NCBI RefSeq assembly: GCF_004795255.1
Contig: NZ_SSBQ01000002.1
Span: 5,520,261 to 5,584,260 of the forward strand
DNA: 64,000 nt
Source: Streptomyces sp. RKND-216
GTDB taxonomy: Bacteria > Actinomycetota > Actinomycetes > Streptomycetales > Streptomycetaceae
Direction of reading: 5' to 3'
The position numbers were made by a program, and so were the translations under genes. The notes under the pieces are model-generated. The model made no database searches. It saw only the letters and a program-made list of their open reading frames with translations, and was not told where the DNA came from. Positions 44,413 to 52,410 of the stretch are shown here, in pieces (position 1 is the stretch's first letter; each line of letters starts with the position of its first letter).

Positions 44413-45830
44413 CAACGCTCCCCGGCAGCAGTGGTGGCGGTGTAGGTGACCGGGTGGCCGTCACGGTCGGTCTTGACCTTCATCTCACCCAGGCCACGGC
44501 CCTCGGCCCACGTCTGCCGCCAGTCCCCGCCGGCGAGGTGGAGTTCGTCGGTGCCCAGTGCGCTGATGACGGTGAGTCCGGCCTGGTGGGCCTTGTGGGC
44601 GCGGGACCACAGGTTGGCGAACGCCTGGGAGCGGATGAGGTGCATCCAGTCCGGGCGGACGATCTCCCGGTTGTGGGAGGACTCGCCCAGGGTGGAGACG
44701 AACTTGGAGTACATGGCCTTGATGTAGGTGGCGGTGACGTCGTCGCCGTCGGCGAGGGCGTCGGCTCGTGCGGCGGCGAGGAGCTGCCGGAGGCTGTCGA
44801 GGAAGGTCTCCGTCGCGCTGGAGGTCCAGGACTCGTGGATGACCGGCGCCTCGACCAGGCGGTGCTTCGGCCCGGCCAGGCGCAGCAGCAGCCGCAGCGT
44901 CGGCTCGGTGACCCAGACCGGCCCTTCCTCTTCGCGGTCGCCCATGGGTGAGGGGAGGTGCGGGTGCTCCCACATCCCGGGGGTGATCAGGTGGACTCCG
45001 GCGCGCTTGCGGTCGTGCTCCCCACCCGGGCTGTGGGTGAGTTTCCCGATCGGCAGGTGCGTCTTCAGCGCGGACAGGTAGGCCGCATTGACGTCCAGCG
45101 CAGTCACCACCACCTCACCGTCGGGGTGACGGCGGTAGCCTGGGTGGCGCCAGGACGGACGCGCTTCCCAGATCAGGTCCGGGTCACTCTTCGAAGGCTT
45201 GCGCAGGATGTCCGGCAGGGCGGGGTAGGCGGTGTACTCGTACCGCGCCTGCGCCCGGGTGCGCGCGAACAGCCCCATCACATCCGGGATCGCCCGCTTC
45301 ACCAGCGCGGCGGTGGCGGCGTCCGCGTCCCCGCCCGCCTTCACGAGTTCCTGGTCCACGGCCGCAGTGATCGTCTCCCGCAACTCGACGCGCACCTGCT
45401 CCGCCGAACTGGCCCGGCGCCGCGCCTGTTGTCGGGCGTGCCCGGCCCGAGCCTGACGCGCCGCCGGACTCTCCACCGGCACCGCTTCCCGACCGTCCGA
45501 TCCGGGCCCGGCACCCCGCCCTGCGGACTGCACCCCAACGTCGGACTGCTGAACCGAAGGCTCAGCCTGCGCGGCGGTGGCGGGGTGGATCTGGGCCAGA
45601 CCCTCCAGGAGCCGCAGGTACTTCCCCCGCGAGGTGGAGGCGGGCATGCCGCCGGCTTCCCAGTTCGCGACCGTCTGCCGGCCCACGCCCACGGCCCGCG
45701 CGACCTGGTCCAGTGACAGTCCGGCCGCCTTCCGCAACCGCACCCGCTCGCCCGGGTCCTCGAACGCCGCCGCCAGCTGCACCTCCGCCAGCAGCGCCGC
45801 GACGCCGTCCCCTTCGAGTCCACTGCTCAT
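44412..45830 (-). CDS. Tap-like protein: XRE-HTH fused to a PolB-like domain
   Basis: A 472-residue protein. An XRE-type HTH at about residues 25-60 (RLRKAAGLSLDQVARAVGVG, then QTVANWEAGG) is followed by a disordered Ala/Arg-rich linker and a C-terminal domain with three motifs resembling phi29-type family B polymerases. These are ALDVNAAYLSAL (D246) for motif A, TYIKAMYSKFVSTLGES (K371) for motif B, and ALGTDELHLAG (D428) for motif C. The first Asp of the usual DTD is Gly here. Canonical Tap, about 740 residues, has the same HTH-to-palm-like order. ATG 45830 was chosen; the frame runs open upstream without coding character. The next gene is a Tpg-like partner. Confidence 0.65.
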   Translation of the reverse strand: MSSGLEGDGVAALLAEVQLAAAFEDPGERVRLRKAAGLSLDQVARAVGVGRQTVANWEAGGMPASTSRGKYLRLLEGLAQIHPATAAQAEPSVQQSDVGVQSAGRGAGPGSDGREAVPVESPAARQARAGHARQQARRRASSAEQVRVELRETITAAVDQELVKAGGDADAATAALVKRAIPDVMGLFARTRAQARYEYTAYPALPDILRKPSKSDPDLIWEARPSWRHPGYRRHPDGEVVVTALDVNAAYLSALKTHLPIGKLTHSPGGEHDRKRAGVHLITPGMWEHPHLPSPMGDREEEGPVWVTEPTLRLLLRLAGPKHRLVEAPVIHESWTSSATETFLDSLRQLLAAARADALADGDDVTATYIKAMYSKFVSTLGESSHNREIVRPDWMHLIRSQAFANLWSRAHKAHQAGLTVISALGTDELHLAGGDWRQTWAEGRGLGEMKVKTDRDGHPVTYTATTAAGER

Positions 45831-45924
45831 GAGCACCCATCGTACACCTGAATAGACGTCAAATGGCTCAGAAATTGCCTCTAGGTGGCTTTCGTTGTGG
45901 GCGGGTGACGCGGCCTCGCCCGGG

Positions 45925-46430
45925 TGGCAGCGCGGGTTGCAGGTGACTGTGTCGAGGCTGGAGCAGGTGGCGGTGGGCAGGCACTGCACGGACGCCGATG
46001 GCGACTCGTGCAGCACCCGCAACGAAGTCCTGCTGGGGGAGGCGTTCGTCGCTCCGGACAAGCTGACCGGTGGCCAGTGGTACAGCCCTACGACGAGGTC
46101 TACGTCGGTGCGCCGGGCGGGCTGGACATCGACCACATGGTCCCGCTCGCGGAGGCCTGGGGCTCCGGGGCCGGGGCGTGGTCGGCCAAGGAGCGGAAGG
46201 AGTACGCCAACGACCTCGGGGACGAGCACGCGCTGATCGCGGTCACCGCCCGCTCGAACCGCTCCAAGGCCGATCAGGATCCGGCGATGTGGCTCCCGCC
46301 GCACCAGGCCTACCGGTGTGAGTACCTCGCGGACTGGGTGGCGGTGAAGACGCGGTGGTAGCTCACCGTTGGCGACGCCGAGCGCCGGGCGCTCACCGGC
46401 GGTCTGGCCGACTGCCCGAACAGGCCGGTC
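45925..46430 (+). pseudogene. HNH endonuclease (GmrSD C-terminal / DUF1524-like) remnant
   Basis: One frame reads CSTRNEVLLGEAFVAPDKLTGGQWYS. After a missing base near 46086 the next frame continues PYDEVYVGAPGGLDIDHMVPLAEAWGSGAGAWSAKERKEYANDLG, then SNRSKADQDPAMWLPP and CEYLADWVAVKTRW. This is the HNH domain of secreted DUF1524-type nucleases, with the catalytic DIDHMVPLAEAW intact. The frame then meets TAG at 46359-46361, although LTVGDAERRAL continues behind it. The 5' end with the signal peptide is missing. Confidence 0.7.
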
Positions 46431-46568
46431 CGGGTGACACTCGCCCGCGCTGTGCCGTCTCATGAGGTTGTTCCACGCCGCGTGAAGCCTGATGACGTTG
46501 AGTCCTGCCCATCGGAGCAAGCGCAATTCACCCTTCGGATGAGCTTGAGGCTGGCACTCCCGGACCTA

Positions 46569-46597
46569 TTCATCTATCATCGCCGATGAACGATGAA
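46569..46597. promoter_or_regulatory. Imperfect palindromic operator upstream of arsR-like gene
   Basis: The 29-bp segment reads TTCATC-TA-TCATCGC-CGATGA-AC-GATGAA, close to its own reverse complement: TTCATC pairs with GATGAA and TCATCG with CGATGA. Size and A/T-rich half-sites resemble ArsR/SmtB operators. It ends 12 bp before the preferred GTG start of the regulator, so autoregulation is likely. Confidence 0.6.
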
Positions 46598-46609
46598 AGG
46601 GGGAGGGTC

Positions 46610-46966
46610 GTGCTTGACCGTTCTTCCGCAGAGGCATACGCGAGCTGGTTCAGGTGCCTGGCGGACCCGACGAGGTTGCAGTTGCTGCACCTGCTGGCCA
46701 CGGAGCGCACACCGGTGACGATCGGGAAGTTGGTGGCTGCACTGGGTGTGGGGCAGTCGACCGTCTCCACCCATGTGCGCCGCCTTGCCGAGTTGGAGTT
46801 CGTGTTCGTCGAGCGGGCCGGGACCTCCACTCTGGTGCGTGTGAACCCGGACTGCCTGGCCGAGTTCCCGACCGCTGCCGAGGTGGTCATGGGGCGTGCG
46901 CCGGTCCGCCCCGGGGTCAGTGCGCCGGTCTTGGCTCCCTGGCAGGCGGGTGAGGACGGTGAGTGA
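46610..46966 (+). CDS. ArsR/SmtB family transcriptional regulator
   Basis: A 118-residue winged-helix regulator: SWFRCLADPTRLQLLHLLA, then VTIGKLVAALGVGQSTVSTHVRRLAELEFVFV, with recognition helix QSTVSTHVRRL. The only cysteines are in FRCLADP and NPDCLAEF, so it lacks the CxCxxC of classical ArsR and the sensed ligand is uncertain. I prefer GTG 46610, because GGGGAGGG lies just before it. An ATG at 46586 falls inside the palindromic operator. The permease gene starts before this one ends, so the two are co-translated. Confidence 0.87.
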   Translation: MLDRSSAEAYASWFRCLADPTRLQLLHLLATERTPVTIGKLVAALGVGQSTVSTHVRRLAELEFVFVERAGTSTLVRVNPDCLAEFPTAAEVVMGRAPVRPGVSAPVLAPWQAGEDGE

Positions 46967-47924
46967 GAGGCTGGCGGCCGCGCTGGTCGATTTCGCTGTC
47001 CTGCTGGTCGAGCTGGTGGTTCTGCTGGTCGCGGTGTCAGCCGTCATGGCGTTGCTCGCCCGCAAGATCGGAGTGTCCCGGCTGCAGGGCTGGCTCGGCG
47101 GTGGCCGGCTGCGCGGGGCGGTGAAGGGGATCCTGCTCGGGTTCATCACGCCGTTCTGCACCTATTCGGCGCTACCTGCGGTTGTGGGCATGGTCAACGC
47201 GCGGATCCAGACGGCGACTCTGGCTGCGTTCCTCCTGTCGTCACCGGTCCTCGACCCGATCATCGTCGCCATCCTCATTCCGCTGTTCGGATGGCAGGCC
47301 ACCGTCGCCTACGTGGCGGTGACCTGTATCGGCGTGCTGCTGGCCGCGCTGCTCGCCGACGCGGCCCACCTGGAGCGCGGCCTGCGGCCCGTCCAGGCGC
47401 CCGTCACGGTCACGGTGGGCGGGGGCGATACGGCCGGAGACCCGGTGCCGACCGACGGCGCCTGCACCTTCGCCAAGTACGACCCGTTCACCGACACCGC
47501 CCGATGGGCCGGGTGGCGCACAGAGGTTCGCCGCGCCATGCGTTACGCGCTCGGCCTCGCCCGCGGGCTGATGCTACCGCTGATCGTGTCCGTGGCCATC
47601 GCTGCCGCCGTCATCGGCCTGATACCGCAGGAGCTCATCACCCGGCTCACCGGATCGGGCAACCCACTGGCCGTGCCCGTCGCGGCGATACTCGGCGCCC
47701 CCTTCTACGTCTCCACCGAGGCGTTCCTGCCCATCGCCGCCGCTTTGCACGACAGCGGTATGAGCCTGGGAGCGGTCTTCGCACTGGTCATCTCCGCAGC
47801 AGGGGTCAACATTCCCGAACTCGGCCTGCTGAGCAAGGTCATGGCACCGCGGCTGCTCGCCGCCTGCACCCTCGCCATCATCGGCGTCGCCGTCGCTGCC
47901 GGCTACTTCATCCCTCTCATCTGA
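46959..47924 (+). CDS. Permease, ArsP/DUF318 family
   Basis: A 321-residue membrane protein with about eight helices in two halves joined by a hydrophilic loop (LERGLRPVQAPVTV to ARWAGWRTEVRR). Each half carries a family-specific segment: GFITPFCTYSALPAVVGMV in the first, and APFYVSTEAFLPIAAALHDSGMS in the second. DUF318/ArsP permeases expel organoarsenicals or other toxic compounds. GTG 46959 overlaps the regulator's end by 8 bp. The pair looks like a self-contained resistance module controlled by the palindrome upstream. The actual toxicant is not readable. Confidence 0.82.
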   Translation: MSERLAAALVDFAVLLVELVVLLVAVSAVMALLARKIGVSRLQGWLGGGRLRGAVKGILLGFITPFCTYSALPAVVGMVNARIQTATLAAFLLSSPVLDPIIVAILIPLFGWQATVAYVAVTCIGVLLAALLADAAHLERGLRPVQAPVTVTVGGGDTAGDPVPTDGACTFAKYDPFTDTARWAGWRTEVRRAMRYALGLARGLMLPLIVSVAIAAAVIGLIPQELITRLTGSGNPLAVPVAAILGAPFYVSTEAFLPIAAALHDSGMSLGAVFALVISAAGVNIPELGLLSKVMAPRLLAACTLAIIGVAVAAGYFIPLI

Positions 47925-48004
47925 CCTGCCCGGATGATCACCAGGAGCGGGATCTCGATGAGGCGATGTGGCGGGGCACGCCAACGCCCCGCTGACGCCG
48001 GAAG

Positions 48005-48171
48005 GGCGTCGGCGTCAGGACCGCCGCAGTCCTCCTGGCCACCGTCGGCGACGGCAGGAGCTTCCCCACGGGCGCCCACCTGGCCTCCTGCGCCGGCCTC
48101 GCACCGGCGACCAGGTCCTTCGGGACCGGCCCCTGGTGGGCTGACAACACAATTTGTCACTATCGAAAGTG
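48005..48171 (+). pseudogene. IS110-family transposase, C-terminal fragment
   Basis: The frame reads GVGVRTAAVLLATVGDGRSFPTGAHLASCAGLAPATRSFGTG before a stop. This matches the Transposase_20 (C-terminal serine) region of IS110-family recombinases, where GVGPxTAxxLLAxIGDxxRF and AYAGLAPxxxxSG are typical. Nothing of the N-terminal DEDD domain is adjacent. An N-terminal IS110 fragment lies at 61677. Confidence 0.7.
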
Positions 48172-48342
48172 AGACAGGGTGTTCACAGCCCCCGGCGTTG
48201 CAGGTCGCTCCTCGATGTGACGCGGCTCCTGGCCGAGCCGGACCAGGCCCACTGTTCCAGTGGGAGCATGTCCGGGTCGTGTCCGGGGAGTCTCCGGGAC
48301 TTGCCGGATGCAGCAGGAACTCTGCTCGGCCACCCTCGAGAC

Positions 48343-49399
48343 ATGACCCTACGCAACCGTACCCGTACGCGCCTCAGTCTCATCGTGCCGGTGGCTGCCC
48401 TGGTACCAAGTCTTGGGCTGCTCCCCACCGAGGACACCTCGTCGATCACCTCGGCATCCCGCGGAACTTCGGGGACCGGACCCGAACGTGCGGCCTACGT
48501 CGTCGGCGAGGAACGGGTAGGCCCGCGGCTCCTCGATCTGACAATCCGCTCCCCAGCCCTGGCGGGCACAGGCCATGTGCGGCTGCTCACCCCGGAGGGC
48601 TGGGACGCGCGGCGCCCCAACGACCGCTGGCCGGTGCTCTACCTACTGCCCGACGGCAGTGGGGACTACCGCAGCTACACCGACGAATACCACATCGAAC
48701 GGTGGCCCCAACTGCGCCAGACGCTCGTCGTCGTGCCCCAGATGCCGTTCTACGGCTTCTACAGCGACTGGTGGAACAACGCGGAAGGCGGAGCCCCGGC
48801 AGTCGAGACCTTCCACCTCGACGAAGTCGTCCCCATCCTGGAACGCGACTATGGGGCTGGACGGCAGCGCTCGATCGCCGGCCAGTCGCAAGGGGGGTAT
48901 GGCGCCGTCAAGTACGCGGCCCGACGTCCCGGGATGTTCGACGTGGCCGCCAGCTTCAGCGGATTCCTCCACCCCCTCCAGTACCCCGAAGCAGTCAGCG
49001 GCGGCGCGGACTACCTTGGCGTGCCATGGCGGAGAATCTGGGGCGACCCGCAACGTCAGCGCCACATCTGGCAGCGCAACGACCCTTACTACCTGGCCAA
49101 ACGGCTCCGCGGCACACGGGTCCATATCACCGCCGGGGACGGCACCCCGGGCGCCCTCGACCCACCGGGCACCGAGCCGGACCCCCACATCCCCGGCTTG
49201 GCTGACCTCGCCCCCCCTCTACCCGGACGAGGTGATCTCGCTGACCGAGGCCGTCATGGCCGACGAGTCCCGCGCCGTGGCCCGTCGCCTCAAAGAAGCC
49301 GGAGTCCGCGTCACGACCCACTTCTACCGAGGCACCCACAGCCCCGCGTACTGGGAACGCGAACTGCGACAAGTCATGCCGAGACTGCTCGCCCCGTGA
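48343..49399 (+). pseudogene. Secreted alpha/beta-hydrolase esterase, frameshifted near the C-terminus
   Basis: From ATG 48343 a signal-peptide-like segment (LSLIVPVAALVPSLGLLP) is followed by an esterase D / antigen 85-type domain: VRLLTPEGWDARRPNDRWPVLYLLPDGSG, with the nucleophile in AGQSQGGYGAVKYA. Near 49207 a run of seven C shifts the frame. The correct continuation (PLYPDEVISLTEAVMADES to the catalytic His in YRGTHSPAYW) is in the next frame and ends at 49399. A second copy of this 3' part at 62.5 kb has one C fewer and reads through. As given, the gene cannot make the His-containing end. Confidence 0.75.
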
Positions 49400-49629
49400 A
49401 TCACGTGGCCCTAAGACCGTGTCCTATGTGGTGAGGCGGACGGGTCGCTTGTAGCAGCAGAGAGTCGGAGAGCGTGTGGAAGTCGTTCTCCCGGAGGCCG
49501 ATCCGTGGGTTGACGGTGGAGGAGCCCGGGCCCTGGGTGTTGGGCGGTCACGTAAGTCTTATCCGGCTCGCTCTGCTCATCGTCCACCCGGGCGAAAGGA
49601 CGGCCGCCTGCGCGGTCGACTAGCGGTCC
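49400..49629. other. Intergenic / decayed sequence
   Basis: About 230 bp without a recognisable gene, between the broken esterase and the IS256 remnant. Its start (GACCGTGTCCTATGTGGTGAG) looks like the end of an insertion sequence, but no matching partner end was found. Confidence 0.35.
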
Positions 49630-50030
49630 GGTCTTCCGATACGTGCGACTTCGGTAGCTGGGTCACGCCCAGGGCCTCGGTGAGTTTCTCCACCCGGCAG
49701 GTGGAGATGCTCACCAGGTATGCGGTGGCCAGACGGGGGCGAGGGCCTGCTCGTCCCGGCGACGGCGCTCCAGCAGCCAGTGCGGGAAGTAGCTGCCCTG
49801 CCTCAGTTTCGAGACGGCGAGCTCGATGGTGCCGGCGCAGGTGTCCCATTCCCGGGGCGGTAGCCGTTGCGCCGGTTGGTCCGCTCGTCACTGACCTGCG
49901 CGTTCTCCGCGCGGCAGGCTGCGTCGTCGTCCGCAGAGATCATGGCGTCGGAGAACGTTTTGATCATCGCGCGCAGGAGGTCGGGACTCGCTGAGGTGAG
50001 GTTCTCGTCCGCGAACGTGGACAGGGGCAC
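49630..50030 (-). pseudogene. IS256-family transposase, N-terminal remnant
   Basis: From GTG 50030 the frame reads FADENLTSASPDLLRAMIKTFSDAMISADDDAACRAE and SDERTNRRNGYRPGN. It then breaks; a second frame holds EWDTCAGTIELAVSKLRQGSYFPHWLLERRRR and a third holds RVEKLTEALGVTQLPKSHVSE. These are consecutive segments of mutator/IS256 transposases (ASPDLLR, RRNGYR, SYFPxxLxxRRR). The catalytic DDE region is missing. Confidence 0.8.
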
Positions 50031-50261
50031 ACTGTCAGGTGCACTGGTCGTGCTGCTCTCCTTCGATGACCTGACCGTCTTGAAGGATCAGCCGGTAGCC
50101 CTTGTACGTGCGGGCACCACACGCGCTACCGGGAGCAAAGCCCCCGGAACGGGTGGAATCTGTACGCCACGTCCAAGCACGCAACCCAGAGCAGCTCGCA
50201 GCGATGAGTTTGCGCGGCCGGGAGGGTCTCAATACCGTCGTCGACAGCACAGGAGGTGGGC

Positions 50262-50909
50262 GTGGCTCAGCTGCTGAGAGTCCAGAATTTCAGCGTCTCG
50301 AGTGATGGGGTCGCTGCCGGTGAGGACCAGAGTTTCGAGAGCCCGTTCGGCCGCGCCGTCGACCCGGCGAGATTGTTCGCCTGGGCCGGGGCCACGGCCA
50401 GCTGGCCCAATCGCACCGAACCTGGTGGGAGCCGGGGCCTGGACGACTACTTCACGCGGGACTACGGGCGCAACATCGGTGCCGAGGTCATGGGGCGCAA
50501 CAAGTTCGGTCCACAGCGCGGGCCCTGGCAGGACCATGACTGGTGCGGTTGGTGGGGTGAGGAGCCCCCGTTCCACACTCCGGTGTTCGTCATGACTCAC
50601 CACCCTCGTCCTTCGTTCACGCTCTCCGACACCACATTTCACTTCGTCGACGGCGCCCCGGCTACGGTCCTGGAACGGGCCCGGAAAGCGGCGCAGGGCA
50701 GGGACGTCCGTCTCGGTGGCGGGGTCACCACCATCCGGGAGTTCTTGGACGCCGACCTCGTCGACACCATGCACGTAGCGGTCTCACCGGTAAAGCTCGG
50801 GTCCGGGTTGCGGCTTTGGGAGTCGCCCGATGAATTGCTCGACCGGTTCCATCTGGAGGTCGTGCCGAGTTCGAGCGGTGTGGCGCACCACCTGCTGTGG
50901 CGAAGGTGA
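50262..50909 (+). CDS. Dihydrofolate reductase family protein (RibD C-terminal-like)
   Basis: A 215-residue protein of the RibD_C / dihydrofolate-reductase-like family. Features are QNFSVSSDGVAAGEDQS at the N-terminus, AEVMGRNKFGP, PVFVMTHHPRP, GRDVRLGGGVTTIREFLDADLVDTMHVAVSPVKLGSGLRLW and a final strand. These short reductases are abundant in actinomycetes and mostly uncharacterised. They are not the essential FolA. GTG 50262 follows AGGAGGTGGG. The gene is intact although both neighbours are IS remnants. Confidence 0.85.
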   Translation: MAQLLRVQNFSVSSDGVAAGEDQSFESPFGRAVDPARLFAWAGATASWPNRTEPGGSRGLDDYFTRDYGRNIGAEVMGRNKFGPQRGPWQDHDWCGWWGEEPPFHTPVFVMTHHPRPSFTLSDTTFHFVDGAPATVLERARKAAQGRDVRLGGGVTTIREFLDADLVDTMHVAVSPVKLGSGLRLWESPDELLDRFHLEVVPSSSGVAHHLLWRR

Positions 50910-50999
50910 CCGGGCGCCCGGTGGCCGGCCCCGGTCGGGTGTTCGTCCCACGGGGCCGCTTGCGCCAGGTTGTATGGGCCGTGAGGTTGGCGGGTGGCT

Positions 51000-51370
51000 G
51001 GCCGTCGTGCGCGGTTGCCCAGCTTCTTGATGTCGACGTGCACCAGCTCGCCGGGGCGGTCGCGTTCGTAGCGGCGTATGACCCGGTCGGTGGCCCGGTC
51101 GCAGTGGTCGCGGGCGGCTGACGCGGTAGCGGGCCAGGATGTGGTGGACGGTGGAGGGCACCAGGTGCAGCCAGGCCGCGATATGTGCGGGGCCCCAGCG
51201 GCGCAGGACGCGGACCTTGATGAGGCGCCGCTCGATACGCGTCGGGGTCCGGCGCGGGCAGCGCCCGGGATGGCAGGAGCGGTCGGCCATGGCGGTCTCG
51301 CTGTCGGCCTGGTGGCGGGTCGCCCACTGCTGGGCGGTGGGGACCGATACGTTGAACCGTTCGGCCGCCC
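51000..51370 (-). pseudogene. IS481-family transposase remnant
   Basis: Pieces in shifting frames read ERFNVSVPTAQQWATRHQAD, then SCHPGRCPRRTPTRIERRLIKVRVLRRWGPAHIAAWLHLVPSTVHHILARYR, then VIRRYERDRPGELVHVDIKKLGN. This is the HTH and the beginning of the catalytic core of IS481-type transposases, including the first Asp in HVDIKKLGN. The remainder is lost. It is fused to the end of the RacP-like remnant near 51370. Confidence 0.75.
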
Positions 51371-51638
51371 GGCCGTTGCTGCCAGGTCACGTTCTCCGCG
51401 ATCTTCGCCGGGTCGGTGGTGATCATGTACCGCCACGGTAGGCGAGGAAGGTCGTCCCCTTCACCAGAGTGACGTGGTCGCGGATGTAGCCCTTGAGCCT
51501 TCCGAACTGCGAGTCGGTGGCGTGGATGTGGTCGGTCACCTGCTCCTTGGTGACCAGGACGTCTTCACCGGCGTCCTCGAACAGGTTCCACGTCAGCTCC
51601 GCGAGGTGCCGCGTGGGCACCGGCGTGGTCCGCTCCAT
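51371..51638 (-). pseudogene. RacP-like plasmid/ICE protein, truncated
   Basis: From ATG 51638 the frame gives ELTWNLFEDAGEDVLVTKEQVTDHIHATDSQFGRLKGYIRDH to AYRGGT. After a one-base shift it continues as ITTDPAKIAENVTWQQ, where the IS481 fragment begins. The pattern (two winged-helix-like halves, then a Thr-Asp-Asp/Pro segment and a VTW helix) resembles the small RacP-type proteins of Streptomyces plasmids and integrative elements. The family call is tentative. Confidence 0.4.
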
Positions 51639-51639
51639 C

Positions 51640-52140
51640 TACTCGCCCGGCCCGATACCGCTCTCGAACGCTTTGCGCAACTGCGGATACGTCGGGTCAG
51701 CACCGCCGCCCGTCAGCGTCTCCTCTCCCTGCGTTGCCGTCCACCCGCCCGCTCCAAGGGGCGGGAGGTGCGCCAGTGCTGTTCTCGGTCCAGTTTCTTC
51801 GTGGTGGTGTGTGCGGTGTTGTGGATCTTCTCGGACGGGTACGGCGCCCCCGCCGTGAACGTTGGTGGGAACTCCCGCAGCTTGGGCTGCAGTTCGTCCG
51901 GCTGGATGTTCGGGCAGGTCCCGCCTCGATGTGTGCCAGTAGGCAGGCGATCTGGATGGCGGCCCAGGATGTGTGTCAGCGGCAGGAACAGTGGTGTTGT
52001 CGCGGTCTGCCCGGTCACCGCCGGGGGGGCGGATGTGGTAGTGGCGCGGTGTTCGTGGCTTCCGGTCCAGAGGTTGCCGTGGGTGAGCACGTAGCCCTTT
52101 GGGGTGGCCGGTCGACGGGGGCTGCATCAGGACCGCGATG
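51640..52140 (-). pseudogene. Long-chain acyl-CoA synthetase (FadD) fragment
   Basis: Fragments in different frames assemble into part of an AMP-binding enzyme: STGHPKG and LTHGNLWTGS (the end of the ATP motif), then TTPLFLPLTHILGR, CPNIQPDELQPKLREFPPTFTAG and EKIHNT. The remainder, RPLERAGGWTATQ, is degraded. Both the start and the adenylation core A8-A10 are missing, so it is a non-functional internal fragment. Confidence 0.7.
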
Positions 52141-52410
52141 CCGCCGTGCAGCCCGATAGTTCTGTTTTGCTCTTGGTGTTCACCTGAATGGGGGGCGCTG
52201 CTTCGCGGTTCCTTTCCCGAGCCCGTGTCTGGCCTTTCTCTGCTCCGGGCGCGGGTTTGCTGCCGTTTCCGGTTGTGTGCCGGCGGGGCTGCTTCGATCG
52301 TGATCGGTGAGCCGCTCACGACCGGAGCAGTCGACCCCGGTGGCTCGGCAGGCTGGCCGTACTGCCAGCCGGTTGGGTAGGCCGGAAGGGCTGTGAGGAA
52401 GGGACGTCAT

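Noticed and set aside
44412..46526. A 704-residue version of the Tap-like protein
   Set aside because: The extra 232 residues have no domain or ribosome site and run antisense through the HNH remnant. ATG 45830 places the XRE HTH near the N-terminus as expected.
49476..49994. Plus-strand 172-codon frame between the esterase and DHFR-like genes
   Set aside because: It is antisense to the IS256 remnant over most of its length and shows no family signature.
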